Shown: positions 26,517 to 35,318 of the stretch, piece after piece
How the letters are laid out: every line of letters starts with the position of its first letter
Position numbering within the stretch: position 1 is the first letter of the stretch
Source: UBA4421 sp002704225
Lineage (GTDB): Bacteria > Pseudomonadota > Gammaproteobacteria > Pseudomonadales > Azotimanducaceae
Direction: 5' to 3'
DNA: 64,000 nt
NCBI GenBank assembly: GCA_902556425.1
Contig: CACDWG010000002.1
Span: 62,001 to 126,000, forward strand
Position numbers and translations under genes: made by a program
Notes under the pieces: model-generated
What the model was told of the DNA's origin: nothing
Databases searched by the model: none
Seen by the model: the letters and a program-made list of their open reading frames with translations, nothing else

Positions 26517-28088
26517 CTAAGCGACGGTGCCTGCGCGTTCCGTCATGGAACGGATCAGGTCTCTGTTCGATGGTAGAGCAGCTCGCATTTGCGTTCCCCG
26601 CTCGCGTGTCATTTTCACCGCACCCTGTGCCTTGGCCAAATCCTTTGCGAGTCGCGCAGAGCTCTGTTTGCCATGCATCTGTCGCTGTTTCATGCCATAC
26701 AACACGTATTGATAGCTGGCCGATGGGAACAGTTCATCTATGCGTGGCGCGTCATCATGCCAAGGTGCCTGTTGCCGCCAAAGAAGGAGCTTTTCAGTCA
26801 ACGATTCGGGACAGCTGCTTGGATCTCGATTCGCCCGCCAGTAATCACTGTCATCACGTTGACTGAGCACATAATGCAGCTTCAAAAACTCGATAATACC
26901 CTGCCAGTGATAGTGCATTTTCTCGTTAAAACGTTTCGACACCACGTCCATAATCTGGCGGGTCGACGGAAAGTGATCGCACAGGATGTTGGCCGACTGC
27001 TCAACCAAGGCTAAGGCGGAGGCTTCAAGGGGTTCGATAAAACCCGCTGACAGGCCCACCGCCACGCAGTTGTGATCCCAAAACGTTTTTCGATAACCCG
27101 GCACAAAGCTGAGTTCGCGAAAGGTTAGGTCCGCCACAGCTATTGCTGGTGCGGTCTGTTCGATGTATCGGCAGAGTGCCTCATGGGCCTGATCAGGGGT
27201 GGTATGCGACGCCGAGTGGACATAGCCCAGTCCACGCCGACTTTGCAATCCGATATCCCATATCCAGCCTGCGTCCTGGGCCGTGGAATGCGTCGTTGAG
27301 GCGATGGAAGCGTCTGGACTCTCATAGGGGACCTGTACCGCCAACGCGCGATCGTTAAACAAAATGCCGTCGGCGGGAACCAAATCGACGCCCATTTGCT
27401 GACCCAGCAGCAAAGACTGCTGCCCAGAACAATCAACAAAGAGGTCTCCAGCCAATTCGCCGTCGTCCAGGATCAGCCGCGCGATATCGCCGTTTTCGGC
27501 ACGCTCCACACCGTTAATGTGAGCTGACATATACTCTACACCGAGATTCTGTGTCACATGGCGCTTCAAGACTTGCGCGAACTTTCCGGCATCGAAGTGG
27601 TAGCCGTAATTGACGTTGAAGGCAAAGTCTGGGGTGCCACACTGTTTGGGAGCTAAGCCGGCTTTCACGACGTCAGCCTGTGGGGTCACAAAGTCGGCGA
27701 AGGCGCCGGAATGTTCGAGAGTCAACCAGTAATTGGCAAGGTTAAGACTGGAAAACTCGGTGGGAAGACTGAAGGGGTGCAAATACCCCGAATCCCCTTG
27801 GCACGACCAGTCCCGGAACCACGTGCCCTGTTTGAAGCTTGCGTCGCAATCCCGAACAAATTCCGCTTCGGACAAGCCCAACCGCTGCAATGTTCTGCGC
27901 ATGGAGGGCCATGTGCCCTCTCCCACACCAATAATGGGGACATTGGGGGATTCGATTAGGCTTATGGACACCTCAGCGTGCTCTGCGGCCAACAAGCCGG
28001 CCGTAATCCACCCCGCGCTTCCACCGCCAACAACGATGACGCGGGCAATGGGAGCCGCCGCTCGGTCTGCAACTATTTCGCCACTCAC
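26517..28088 (-). CDS. Flavin-dependent tryptophan halogenase family protein (copy 2)
   Basis: 523 residues from the GTG at 28088, chosen because GGGAG lies six bases upstream; a TTG at 28109 is the longer alternative. The FAD motif VVGGGSAGWITAG is near residue 19, the catalytic lysine is in DASFKQGTWFRDW, and the glutamate is in EPLEAS. The WxWxIP motif is altered to GWIWDIGLQ, losing the isoleucine-proline end, so true halogenation is less certain than for copy 1. It is the first gene of the SapC/cupin group and follows the TonB receptor terminator. Confidence 0.87.
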   Translation of the reverse strand: MSGEIVADRAAAPIARVIVVGGGSAGWITAGLLAAEHAEVSISLIESPNVPIIGVGEGTWPSMRRTLQRLGLSEAEFVRDCDASFKQGTWFRDWSCQGDSGYLHPFSLPTEFSSLNLANYWLTLEHSGAFADFVTPQADVVKAGLAPKQCGTPDFAFNVNYGYHFDAGKFAQVLKRHVTQNLGVEYMSAHINGVERAENGDIARLILDDGELAGDLFVDCSGQQSLLLGQQMGVDLVPADGILFNDRALAVQVPYESPDASIASTTHSTAQDAGWIWDIGLQSRRGLGYVHSASHTTPDQAHEALCRYIEQTAPAIAVADLTFRELSFVPGYRKTFWDHNCVAVGLSAGFIEPLEASALALVEQSANILCDHFPSTRQIMDVVSKRFNEKMHYHWQGIIEFLKLHYVLSQRDDSDYWRANRDPSSCPESLTEKLLLWRQQAPWHDDAPRIDELFPSASYQYVLYGMKQRQMHGKQSSARLAKDLAKAQGAVKMTRERGTQMRAALPSNRDLIRSMTERAGTVA

Positions 28089-28138
28089 TCCATACTCCCA
28101 CTCACTCAACTGAGTTGGCTGACCATCAACCCTAAGTG

Positions 28139-28171
28139 GCCGAAGGATAACGCAAATCCTGCACCTTCGGC
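28139..28171 (-). promoter_or_regulatory. Leader hairpin upstream of the halogenase operon
   Basis: GCCGAAGG (28139-28146) pairs perfectly with CCTTCGGC (28164-28171) across a 17-base loop. On the minus strand it falls in the presumed 5' leader of the halogenase-SapC-cupin genes. On the plus strand it is followed by a T-rich stretch, but no plus-strand gene is upstream. It could be an attenuator or a backup terminator for read-through. Confidence 0.35.
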
Positions 28172-28210
28172 TTTCATTTATTTCGACTTTTTTGTTACTA
28201 AGTGCCTAAT

Positions 28211-28243
28211 TTTCAAACAAAAAAGGCTGCCAATGGCAGCCTT
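28211..28243 (-). terminator. Rho-independent terminator of the TonB-dependent receptor gene
   Basis: On the minus strand AAGGCTGCC, loop ATT, GGCAGCCTT is followed by TTTTGTTTG. The stem is nine perfect base pairs with a three-base loop. It lies 56 bases after the receptor stop, so the receptor probably ends its own transcript before the halogenase genes. Confidence 0.85.
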
Positions 28244-28298
28244 CTCCAAGAGCTTCTTTACGAGGCAAGGCGCCGCGCTCCGACGCCTGACTCATACA

Positions 28299-31286
28299 CT
28301 AGAACGTGTACCGGAAGCCTAAGTTGTAACGAGAGCCTGACTGTCCGGCAAACAAGGTTTGAGCCTTAGTTCGACCATAAACATGAGTCGTCTCATTTGT
28401 GAGGTTAATCACATCTAAGAAGACAACAGCGTTTTCGTTAATGTCATAGCTCAGGCTCATATCCCACTGGGCGTAGTCAGAAACATAGGTTGGTGGCCCT
28501 GCACCCACATTGTTCTGCCCCGTTCCAGCCAAGAAATCGTCACGCCAGTTGTAGGCGATTCGAACCTGATAGCCGTTCTTGTCGTAGAAACCGATAAAGT
28601 TCGCGGTATCACCGAGGCCTACCAGAACAAACTGCTGCTCCAGGCTCATGTTGTCGTAGCCAACATCCGCATCAACCAAGGTGGCATTAGCGATCAGACC
28701 AAATCCGGTTTCACCGAAGTTGTGCTGAATGTTTAACTCCCAGCCCTTCATTTCCGCGTCCTGAATGTTCACAGGTACCGTGAGATTGAAGTTTGCAAGC
28801 GGATCACCTGCCACGCCAGAAACCGTACCGGCTGCTGCATCAACCGCGGGAGAATCGGCGCGGTTCTCAAGAATCCATGCCAATTGATCACCAGTTGTTG
28901 CCCCAGCGCCCAGAGCCGCTTGAGCTTCTTGAGCCAGCGCACCTTGACCTGGGTGGGGTAGACCAAACAGAGGCTCAATCACAGACGACGTACCAATGAA
29001 GTTCTCAACGTCTTTGACGAAATAGCCCGCCGACACGTAGCTTCCATTACCGTAGTAATACTCCAGCGAGAAGTCGTGGTTGGTAGATTCATAGGGAAGT
29101 AGACCTGGGTTACCCCGGCTACCCGTACCGCCATCGACTCGGACCAACGAGTTGATCGTGATGCCACCTTGAATGTCACCATAGCCCGGACGAGACAGCG
29201 TCTTGCTGAAGGACATACGTCCGACCAAGTTCTCGGCGAGATCCCAGCGCATATCGAGGTTCGGTAATGTGTAGTCATACTCACCCTGCAAGCGAGTAAA
29301 GTCACCTCCGCCCTGTATTGCAGAGAATTCATTGCCGCCTACCCAGTTGATACCAGTGTAGTTTGGTGCCAAGGCCTGAGAATCGACTTCGGTCTCTTCC
29401 TGACGTATGCCAAAACGCATGGCAAGAGGCTTGCCGAAGGTTTCTGTTGCCATATTGACCTGGAAATAAAGAGCTGTGGACTCTTCCGTTGTCCGACGAT
29501 CCGACGTGTACGTGCTTGAAGCACACAGGCCGGTTCCGCAGTCACCCATGCCACCAGAGGCTTGGAAAATGGTCGCATCACCAGATGCCATCAAAGACTC
29601 TGTTCGAGCGATCAGAGCAGGCATGTCATAGGTGAAGTAGTCGGTTACCAAGCGAGGGTCATTGCCGGCAGAAAATTCGTCAAACGCACCGGCTGATGAC
29701 GCAGGGGTCAAGAGATCTGAAATCGCACCGGGTTGGGTTACACCACCCCATGCGTCCCGCTGCACGACAGCGCCTGCGGAGCGATTGTTTGTTTCGGTGA
29801 TTTGCACACCGAAATCAATGCTCTGTACGAATCGGTCTTCGCCAAATTCAAACGAACCGGCGATTTTCGATTGCTCGACTTCCATACGCTGATAATCGTT
29901 CGCGAAGACGCTGCCGGTGACAATCATGTCGTCTGCAGACAGCGGACGCGCCAGGTCAAGTTCCAACACAGGCAGTTCACTGTCGAAGTGCGTAGTAGTT
30001 TGATTCCGGCTGAAGGAGGCAATCGCCAACTGAGATGCGTTACCGAACACACTGTCAGGCTTTGATTCAGCACTCGAATCATGGTGATCGAATTCAAGCG
30101 TCAGACGATCGCTCACATCCCAAACCAGGTTAAAGCCAACAGATTCATTTTCCGATACCGACGCATCTGAACCCGCTGCCATCGCGAAGTCGCCTGCGCC
30201 ACCGTTGGCTTCAGAATAATACACGGGGGATGCGTTAGGACCGTCAGTCCACTCGCTGCTTTGGCCACCGAAGTTGTACCAAGCTGAATAGTTGTTGAAC
30301 GTGCGCTCAAGCTCGACTTCAGAATAGGTGTAATCCAGGGTCGTTGTAATGTCATCCGCTGGTCGCCACTGCAGGGTCAGCTGACCATTGGTTCGCACGC
30401 GATCCCACTCTGCCAATTCGTATCCCGTGTTCTGAGGCACGCTGTAGCGCTCGTCAGGAGAAGTCGTACGATTGACCTGAGTCGTTGGGTCGTTAGGAAT
30501 GCCGCCCCACTCGGTTGGGCTGTTTGGGTTACCCCAGTCGTTGTCGACGTTCCCGCCGAAGGTGCGCCAGCCGCCAACACTTGCCGTGTTTGCGCCATTA
30601 TTGCGTTCCTGACGTACCACGCTGAGTGCCACACCAATGGTGTCATCCGCAAACGTGTTAGAGAACAGCGCCGAAATTTCTGGTGTGTAATCATCGCCAT
30701 TCGTGGTGGAATCGTCGTGCATTGCCGAAATTGCAGCGGTGGCCTTGAATCCTGGGGATTCCAATGGTCGCGCTGTTCGGATATCGATGGTGGAACCAAT
30801 ACCACCTGTCGGCACATCGGCCTTACCGCTTTTGTATACGCGGACAGAAGAAATCCCTTCTGACGCCAAGTTACCGAAATCGAATGATCGACCCAAGGTG
30901 TTGGACAAGGTAGAGGTAGGCATTTGGCGGCCGTTCAGCAACACGAGGTTGAAATCGGGGCCGAAACCACGAACCGTTACCTTGGCACCTTCACCGCGTT
31001 CGCGGTCAATGGCGACACCGGTAATACGCTGAAGCGATTCCGCAAGGTTGCTGTCTGGAAAGTCGCCCATGTCTTCAGCAGAAATCGCATCGACAACACC
31101 CGCGCTGGTGCGCTTGATGTCTGCAGACTTCTTCAAGCTTTCACGGATACCGTAAACAATCTGCTCTTCTAGGACTCCGTCTGCGGCTTGTTCCTCTGCG
31201 ACTGCGAAGCCGTAAGGTAGCTGGAGTCCGAGGGCGAGTGCTACGCCCGCGGCCAAGGGCGCCTTTTTGAATTGTGTGATCTTCAT
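28299..31286 (-). CDS. TonB-dependent receptor
   Basis: Outer-membrane, TonB-energised transporter of 995 residues. Signal peptide at residues about 1-30 (ending near AVAEE). A plug domain (about 55-170) has the segments SAEDMGDFPDSNLAESLQ, ITGVAIDRERGEGAKV and VRGFGPDFNLVLLNGRQ. A 22-strand-type barrel fills the rest, ending in the aromatic-final YNLGFRYTF that signals BAM insertion. This plug type is common among carbohydrate-linked TonB receptors of proteobacteria. Context makes beta-glucan oligosaccharides the likely cargo. The ribosome site GGGGAG is ideal. The gene has its own terminator, and a direct repeat lies upstream. Confidence 0.95.
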   Translation of the reverse strand: MKITQFKKAPLAAGVALALGLQLPYGFAVAEEQAADGVLEEQIVYGIRESLKKSADIKRTSAGVVDAISAEDMGDFPDSNLAESLQRITGVAIDRERGEGAKVTVRGFGPDFNLVLLNGRQMPTSTLSNTLGRSFDFGNLASEGISSVRVYKSGKADVPTGGIGSTIDIRTARPLESPGFKATAAISAMHDDSTTNGDDYTPEISALFSNTFADDTIGVALSVVRQERNNGANTASVGGWRTFGGNVDNDWGNPNSPTEWGGIPNDPTTQVNRTTSPDERYSVPQNTGYELAEWDRVRTNGQLTLQWRPADDITTTLDYTYSEVELERTFNNYSAWYNFGGQSSEWTDGPNASPVYYSEANGGAGDFAMAAGSDASVSENESVGFNLVWDVSDRLTLEFDHHDSSAESKPDSVFGNASQLAIASFSRNQTTTHFDSELPVLELDLARPLSADDMIVTGSVFANDYQRMEVEQSKIAGSFEFGEDRFVQSIDFGVQITETNNRSAGAVVQRDAWGGVTQPGAISDLLTPASSAGAFDEFSAGNDPRLVTDYFTYDMPALIARTESLMASGDATIFQASGGMGDCGTGLCASSTYTSDRRTTEESTALYFQVNMATETFGKPLAMRFGIRQEETEVDSQALAPNYTGINWVGGNEFSAIQGGGDFTRLQGEYDYTLPNLDMRWDLAENLVGRMSFSKTLSRPGYGDIQGGITINSLVRVDGGTGSRGNPGLLPYESTNHDFSLEYYYGNGSYVSAGYFVKDVENFIGTSSVIEPLFGLPHPGQGALAQEAQAALGAGATTGDQLAWILENRADSPAVDAAAGTVSGVAGDPLANFNLTVPVNIQDAEMKGWELNIQHNFGETGFGLIANATLVDADVGYDNMSLEQQFVLVGLGDTANFIGFYDKNGYQVRIAYNWRDDFLAGTGQNNVGAGPPTYVSDYAQWDMSLSYDINENAVVFLDVINLTNETTHVYGRTKAQTLFAGQSGSRYNLGFRYTF

Positions 31287-31360
31287 TATTCTCCCCGATC
31301 AACGCGCAGCATGCGCTGCATTCCCATTTTGGAACGTTAACTTTCCGTAGACAGCACTGC

Positions 31361-31382
31361 TGAGACAACTCAAATGAGACAA
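31361..31382 (-). promoter_or_regulatory. Direct repeat upstream of the TonB-dependent receptor, candidate operator
   Basis: On the minus strand TTGTCTCA occurs twice, start to start 14 bases apart (plus-strand TGAGACAA at 31361 and 31375), 75-96 bases before the receptor ATG. LytTR regulators bind paired direct repeats and one is encoded next door, so this may be its site. The spacing is shorter than in well-studied LytTR operators. Confidence 0.35.
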
Positions 31383-31471
31383 GTAGGATTGTGACTGCGA
31401 CGAGGCGGATTCAATCAAGGAGAGAAGTGACGAAATCTCCGGGCAGCAACGGTTTCTCCGAGGCAAGGCCC

Positions 31472-32266
31472 TCAGTCAAGATAGTCGACTAGCGCTTCTC
31501 GAAAGTTACGACTGACTTTCAGTGTCACGTCATTAGGCAGATGCAACAGGCTCTCGCCCTTGCCCAAGGATACGACAGAAAGGATTCGCGTGAGGTTAAC
31601 CAAGGTGGACCGGTGAATGCGTGCAAATCGTGGATCCTGCAGCTTTGCCTCGAGCTGTTTCATTGTGCATCGCATGATGTGAGTGGCACCCTGAGCATGA
31701 ATGCACATGTAATCACCTGCAGCATCGATCCAATCGATATCATCGTAGGGAATCAACAGGGTTTGCTGGCCGTCCCTGATGGCGAGTTTTTTCTCCACGA
31801 ACTCCGGGCCGCGACCGATTATTTGCCGTGGCGCTGAGGGCAGTTCACTTAGCGCCGTCATCAAACGCCCTTTTTCGCCCAGAGCAGGCTCATCTTCACG
31901 GGTCCGGGTTCGATACTTGCGCACGCGCTCCAGCGATTGTTCAAGCCGCCGGGGATCAATGGGCTTGAGCAAATAGTCCAAGGCATGAACATTGAAGGCG
32001 TCTACAGCGAAGGAATCAAATGCGGTGGCAAAAACCACCGAAGGCATTTGCTCCGGCTGTATCTTACTGATGAGTTCAAACCCGCTCATGCCGGGCATCT
32101 GGATATCAAGAAAGAGTAAATCTGGTTGCCAACGATTTATGGCCTTAAGGGCCTGTGTCGCGGACCGATAGGCACCTAATACCTCAATATCGACATGGGA
32201 TAAGAGCAGGGATTGCATCACGTCCAGCGCCAAGGGCTCATCATCGACAACCAATGTTCTAATCAC
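31472..32266 (-). CDS. LytTR-type response regulator
   Basis: 264 residues. The receiver domain (about 1-120) has acidic residues in LVVDDEPLA, the phosphoacceptor aspartate in LLFLDIQMPGMSG (near residue 55) and the lysine in YLLKPIDP. After a linker the LytTR DNA-binding domain (about 160-262) includes DIDWIDAAGDYMCIHA, FARIHRSTLVNL and VTLKVSRNFR. The start is GTG and overlaps the kinase 3' end by eight bases. It probably activates the adjacent TonB receptor and glucan genes. Confidence 0.93.
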   Translation of the reverse strand: MIRTLVVDDEPLALDVMQSLLLSHVDIEVLGAYRSATQALKAINRWQPDLLFLDIQMPGMSGFELISKIQPEQMPSVVFATAFDSFAVDAFNVHALDYLLKPIDPRRLEQSLERVRKYRTRTREDEPALGEKGRLMTALSELPSAPRQIIGRGPEFVEKKLAIRDGQQTLLIPYDDIDWIDAAGDYMCIHAQGATHIMRCTMKQLEAKLQDPRFARIHRSTLVNLTRILSVVSLGKGESLLHLPNDVTLKVSRNFREALVDYLD

Positions 32267-33437
32267 GTTTGGTACCCCCGGCGTGCGTGTCTAATGGAAA
32301 GCCAAGGTCGACACAAAAACCACCCAAATCTGACTGTCTGGTTTCCAGATGACCGCGTTCGCCGTAAAGGGTTGCGATGCGTTCACGGACATTTCGCAAT
32401 CCGAGACCCGCTCCAGACACCTGACCCGGGGCATCCGACGATTGCCGTCCACTCCCGGAATCTTCGACGCGGACCCGCAGAGTGGAATCATCGGCGTAGG
32501 CAGTAACCTTGATGGTCCCTCCCTGCTCGTTCTGGGCAATGGCATGCTTAATGGCATTTTCAATCAAGGGCTGTAGCAGGAAACTTGGCACCAGCGCCCG
32601 ATTGGAGGCTTCCGCAATGTCGAAAATCACCGTTAGTCGATCCACAAAGCGGATCTGTTCAATGGTTAGATACAAATTTGCCGCCTCCACCTCTTTCGAT
32701 AACTCGACGCTTCGCTCTGCACCATGTTCAAGGGAGTAACGCAGAAAGTGACTGAGATTGAGGAGCATGGTGCTTGCTTGATCAGCAGCACCCTTATCAA
32801 TGAGCGCGTAAATTGAATTCAACGTATTGAACAAAAAATGGGGGTTTAGCTGATAGCGCAGCAAGGTTAGCTGGCTTTCTTTGACCGCGGCTTCCGCGCG
32901 TGTGCGCCTGAGCACCTCTTCTTTTTGCAGGGTCTCTGCGGCCAGCAACTGATCTCGTTCGGAAAGCAATAATCGGTAGTACTTAATCCCGTGATAAAAG
33001 GCCGCCCAGCACAAAAAGATGAAAATCGACGGGAAGTACCAACCACCGAAGTCTGCCCATAGATTGGTTTCGTCGGTCATTGCCTCGAATGTAGCCAGCC
33101 GAATCACTGCCCATGCTAAGGCGAAGATCATGACAGATAAGACAGCGACCACCGCCCTCACCGCCCAAGAGGCGCTCCAATAGCTGCGAAACACGAAGCG
33201 CAGTGGCCAACTCAACGCGATGCCTAAAAACGATTGCAGAACGTTATGCAGCACATAGGTCAACTGGGGTTGGTTGTACCAAAGATTCAAACTGACGTAG
33301 CTGATCAGCGAAATACCCAACCAGCCCGCAAACTGAAGCAACCAAAATTGAGCCTCTCGGCTGGCAACAAGCCTAGGCACGAGCGATTGAACGAACGAAG
33401 GCATTGTCGAGGGATTGACGATGAGGGGTTCAGCCAC
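32259..33437 (-). CDS. LytS/YehU-type sensor histidine kinase
   Basis: 392 residues. Four membrane helices lie in about residues 35-160, followed by a short coiled linker. The His_kinase domain phosphoacceptor is in LRYQLNPHFLFNTLNSIYAL (near residue 215). The HATPase_c domain contains PSFLLQPLIENAIKHAI, VEDSGSGR and GAGLGLRNVRERI. The start is GTG with AAGGA five bases upstream. It forms an overlapping pair with the LytTR regulator. No extracytoplasmic sensor domain is evident, so the signal is probably sensed in the membrane. Confidence 0.92.
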   Translation of the reverse strand: MAEPLIVNPSTMPSFVQSLVPRLVASREAQFWLLQFAGWLGISLISYVSLNLWYNQPQLTYVLHNVLQSFLGIALSWPLRFVFRSYWSASWAVRAVVAVLSVMIFALAWAVIRLATFEAMTDETNLWADFGGWYFPSIFIFLCWAAFYHGIKYYRLLLSERDQLLAAETLQKEEVLRRTRAEAAVKESQLTLLRYQLNPHFLFNTLNSIYALIDKGAADQASTMLLNLSHFLRYSLEHGAERSVELSKEVEAANLYLTIEQIRFVDRLTVIFDIAEASNRALVPSFLLQPLIENAIKHAIAQNEQGGTIKVTAYADDSTLRVRVEDSGSGRQSSDAPGQVSGAGLGLRNVRERIATLYGERGHLETRQSDLGGFCVDLGFPLDTHAGGTKRD

Positions 33438-33598
33438 GGTATTCCTTTGTTGAAATCCTTGGGCATACTAAGGGCTCTGCGGCAATAAGCCTAGCCAACA
33501 ATTGGATACTTGGGTGATTCCTATGACTCGTAGCCAGCCACTTGGGCATGCTGTTAGCGAACAAGGCGATATCTGATGCCCGAGGAAGGAACAGCCTC

Positions 33599-34036
33599 AT
33601 GAGCAAACTTCCGTCTGCTTTGACGCCTTTGGCAATCACGCTGATGTTGTTCGCGAGTACCCCAAAAGCCGCGGGCTACAGCAACGATGCCTTTGAGTGC
33701 TATGTGGCTGTGTATTCGGCCCTGGGGGAGAAACCGGCATTGGTTAACCCTGCCCTGCGTGTTGGCCTCCACCCTCAGGGCAACGATCCAGTGATTCATA
33801 TCTACGGTGATGAGCTGAGCATCTTGCCGCTGATATCGGTGACGATCTCCGATCGTTTCATTCGCGGGCGAATCCATTCTGCCCAGAAACCTCTGGAGTT
33901 GGGCGGGCTACTGCTGCGACAAAAGGGGTTGACTCTCACCTTTAACCTCACTGAGTTCAAACGGGGCACCCAAGAGCGTTTATCGGATCTGTCGTTCCAA
34001 GGCGAGTGTTCATCAGTCGGTTACCAAGACGGTTAG
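33599..34036 (+). CDS. Secreted hypothetical protein
   Basis: Unrecognised 145-residue protein with a signal peptide (MSKLPSALTPLAITLMLFAS, ending near AAG). The mature part is beta-rich with two cysteines that could form a disulfide. AGGAAGGA lies just before ATG 33599; the open frame to 33542 gives no sensible N-terminus. It is divergent from the histidine kinase, with 161 bases between them that must hold both promoters. Confidence 0.6.
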   Translation: MSKLPSALTPLAITLMLFASTPKAAGYSNDAFECYVAVYSALGEKPALVNPALRVGLHPQGNDPVIHIYGDELSILPLISVTISDRFIRGRIHSAQKPLELGGLLLRQKGLTLTFNLTEFKRGTQERLSDLSFQGECSSVGYQDG

Positions 34037-34506
34037 GCGACAGATGACGGGGTTTCGGGTAACGATCTGGCAGATCGTTTATGCCCAAGGCCCTGCAGAT
34101 CGATCGGATTAGGTCGCCGGCCCCGTCAAATGCCCGAAAAGATTCAGCCCGGCGTCATCGCCAACTCATGCGGCAAATCCATCGTAGCGCTGACTATCGA
34201 ACTGGATTGTTAACGCAATGGACAGGTCCCAGCGATCGTGTCGAAAGCGTTACCCTCCATCAAGCCCTGCCTTTTCTGAAATCGCATGGCTCTGCAGGCG
34301 ATAGAATCGAAGAAAAAGTGCGTATCGGGGTAACGAAGTTGCAGCCCTTCGCGCACAACCTCGCTATACTCTTCGTCTTCATCCACTGGAAGCGCATCTC
34401 CCCGCTCTTGCAAACCGATAGTTTGCTCAGCGAGACAGTGCTTCTAGGCGATTGGCCAGTCAGGGTTACGAACGCGCGTATTCCTCGACGAGGGTCATCC
34501 CTCTCA
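34037..34506. other. Intergenic stretch before tRNA-Leu(UAA), nothing coding
   Basis: An ORF spanning 34081-34617 reads straight through the tRNA and has no codon or domain signal, so it is rejected. I see no clear promoter or repeat. Confidence 0.5.
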
Positions 34507-34593
34507 GCCCGGGTGGTGAAATTGGTAGACACAAGGGACTTAAAATCCCTCGGAGGCAACTCCGTGCCGGTTCGAGTCCGGCTCCGGGCACCA
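34507..34593 (+). tRNA. tRNA-Leu (anticodon UAA)
   Basis: 87-base class II cloverleaf. The acceptor GCCCGGG pairs with TCCGGGC, and A plus CCA is encoded at 34590-34593. The anticodon stem AGGGA/TCCCT encloses CTTAAAA with anticodon TAA at 34541-34543. The T arm contains GGTTCGAGTCC. It reads UUA/UUG leucine codons. Confidence 0.97.
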
Positions 34594-34831
34594 TTTAAAC
34601 ATCAAGAAAGGTCATAGCTTAGAGAATGGCTGAGACCTCAGCGTGCTGGCGAGAGCACCTACCCCGCCACGAAAACACAGCCTGCAATGTGTCATTGCGA
34701 CCTTCGCAGCCATAGACCTAATCAAATCGCGTTTGACTGGACAAATCGCAGTCTGCAACCATCGTGAAGCGAGCAAATCGCATTTCAAAGGTGACAGCGG
34801 CTCACCACGGATTTCACACATAGGGGTACAT

Positions 34832-35254
34832 ATGACACGCATGAGTCAAAGTGAAAAAGAGCGGTTCCTGAGTGACCTGCATATTGGGGTGCTCGCCATC
34901 AACGAAGAAGGATCTGGACCGCTAACAACGCCGCTCTGGTACGACTACTCCCCTGGAGGTGAGGTGTTGTTTATCGTCGCCGCGACGTCAAAAAAGGGAA
35001 ACCTGCTGAAAGTTGGTGGCCGCATCAGCATAGTTGCCCAACAGGAAACGTTGCCCTACTCCTACGTAAGCGTTGAAGGCCCTGTCGTAGACATTGAAGC
35101 CACGTCGTATGAACAACTGCTGGCAATGGCGCAACGATATCTGGGGGATACCCAAGGCACGCAATACGCTGATGCCAGCGATATTGGTGCACAAATCGCG
35201 GTTCGAATGAGTCCTGAACGATGGTTAGCCGTGGACTATGGCAAAACGGCATAG
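34832..35254 (+). CDS. Pyridoxamine 5'-phosphate oxidase-like flavin protein
   Basis: 140 residues, a single split-barrel domain of the PNPOx-like/FMN-binding type: LSDLHIGVLAIN, PLWYDYSPGGEVLFI, KKGNLLKVGGRISIVAQQE. Such small proteins bind FMN, F420 or heme; the reaction here is unknown. Start ATG 34832 is preferred over an upstream extension because AGGGG lies six bases before it. It is followed 64 bases later by the M81 peptidase gene, possibly as one unit. Confidence 0.75.
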   Translation: MTRMSQSEKERFLSDLHIGVLAINEEGSGPLTTPLWYDYSPGGEVLFIVAATSKKGNLLKVGGRISIVAQQETLPYSYVSVEGPVVDIEATSYEQLLAMAQRYLGDTQGTQYADASDIGAQIAVRMSPERWLAVDYGKTA

Positions 35255-35318
35255 CCTAGTGTCATCTCTTCGCACATCGACCTGCCAGCATGTGGCTAAC
35301 AATTGACGGGAGTACATC

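Noticed and set aside
34081..34617. 178-codon ORF across tRNA-Leu(UAA)
   Set aside because: It includes the complete tRNA gene in its 3' part and shows no protein-family signal.
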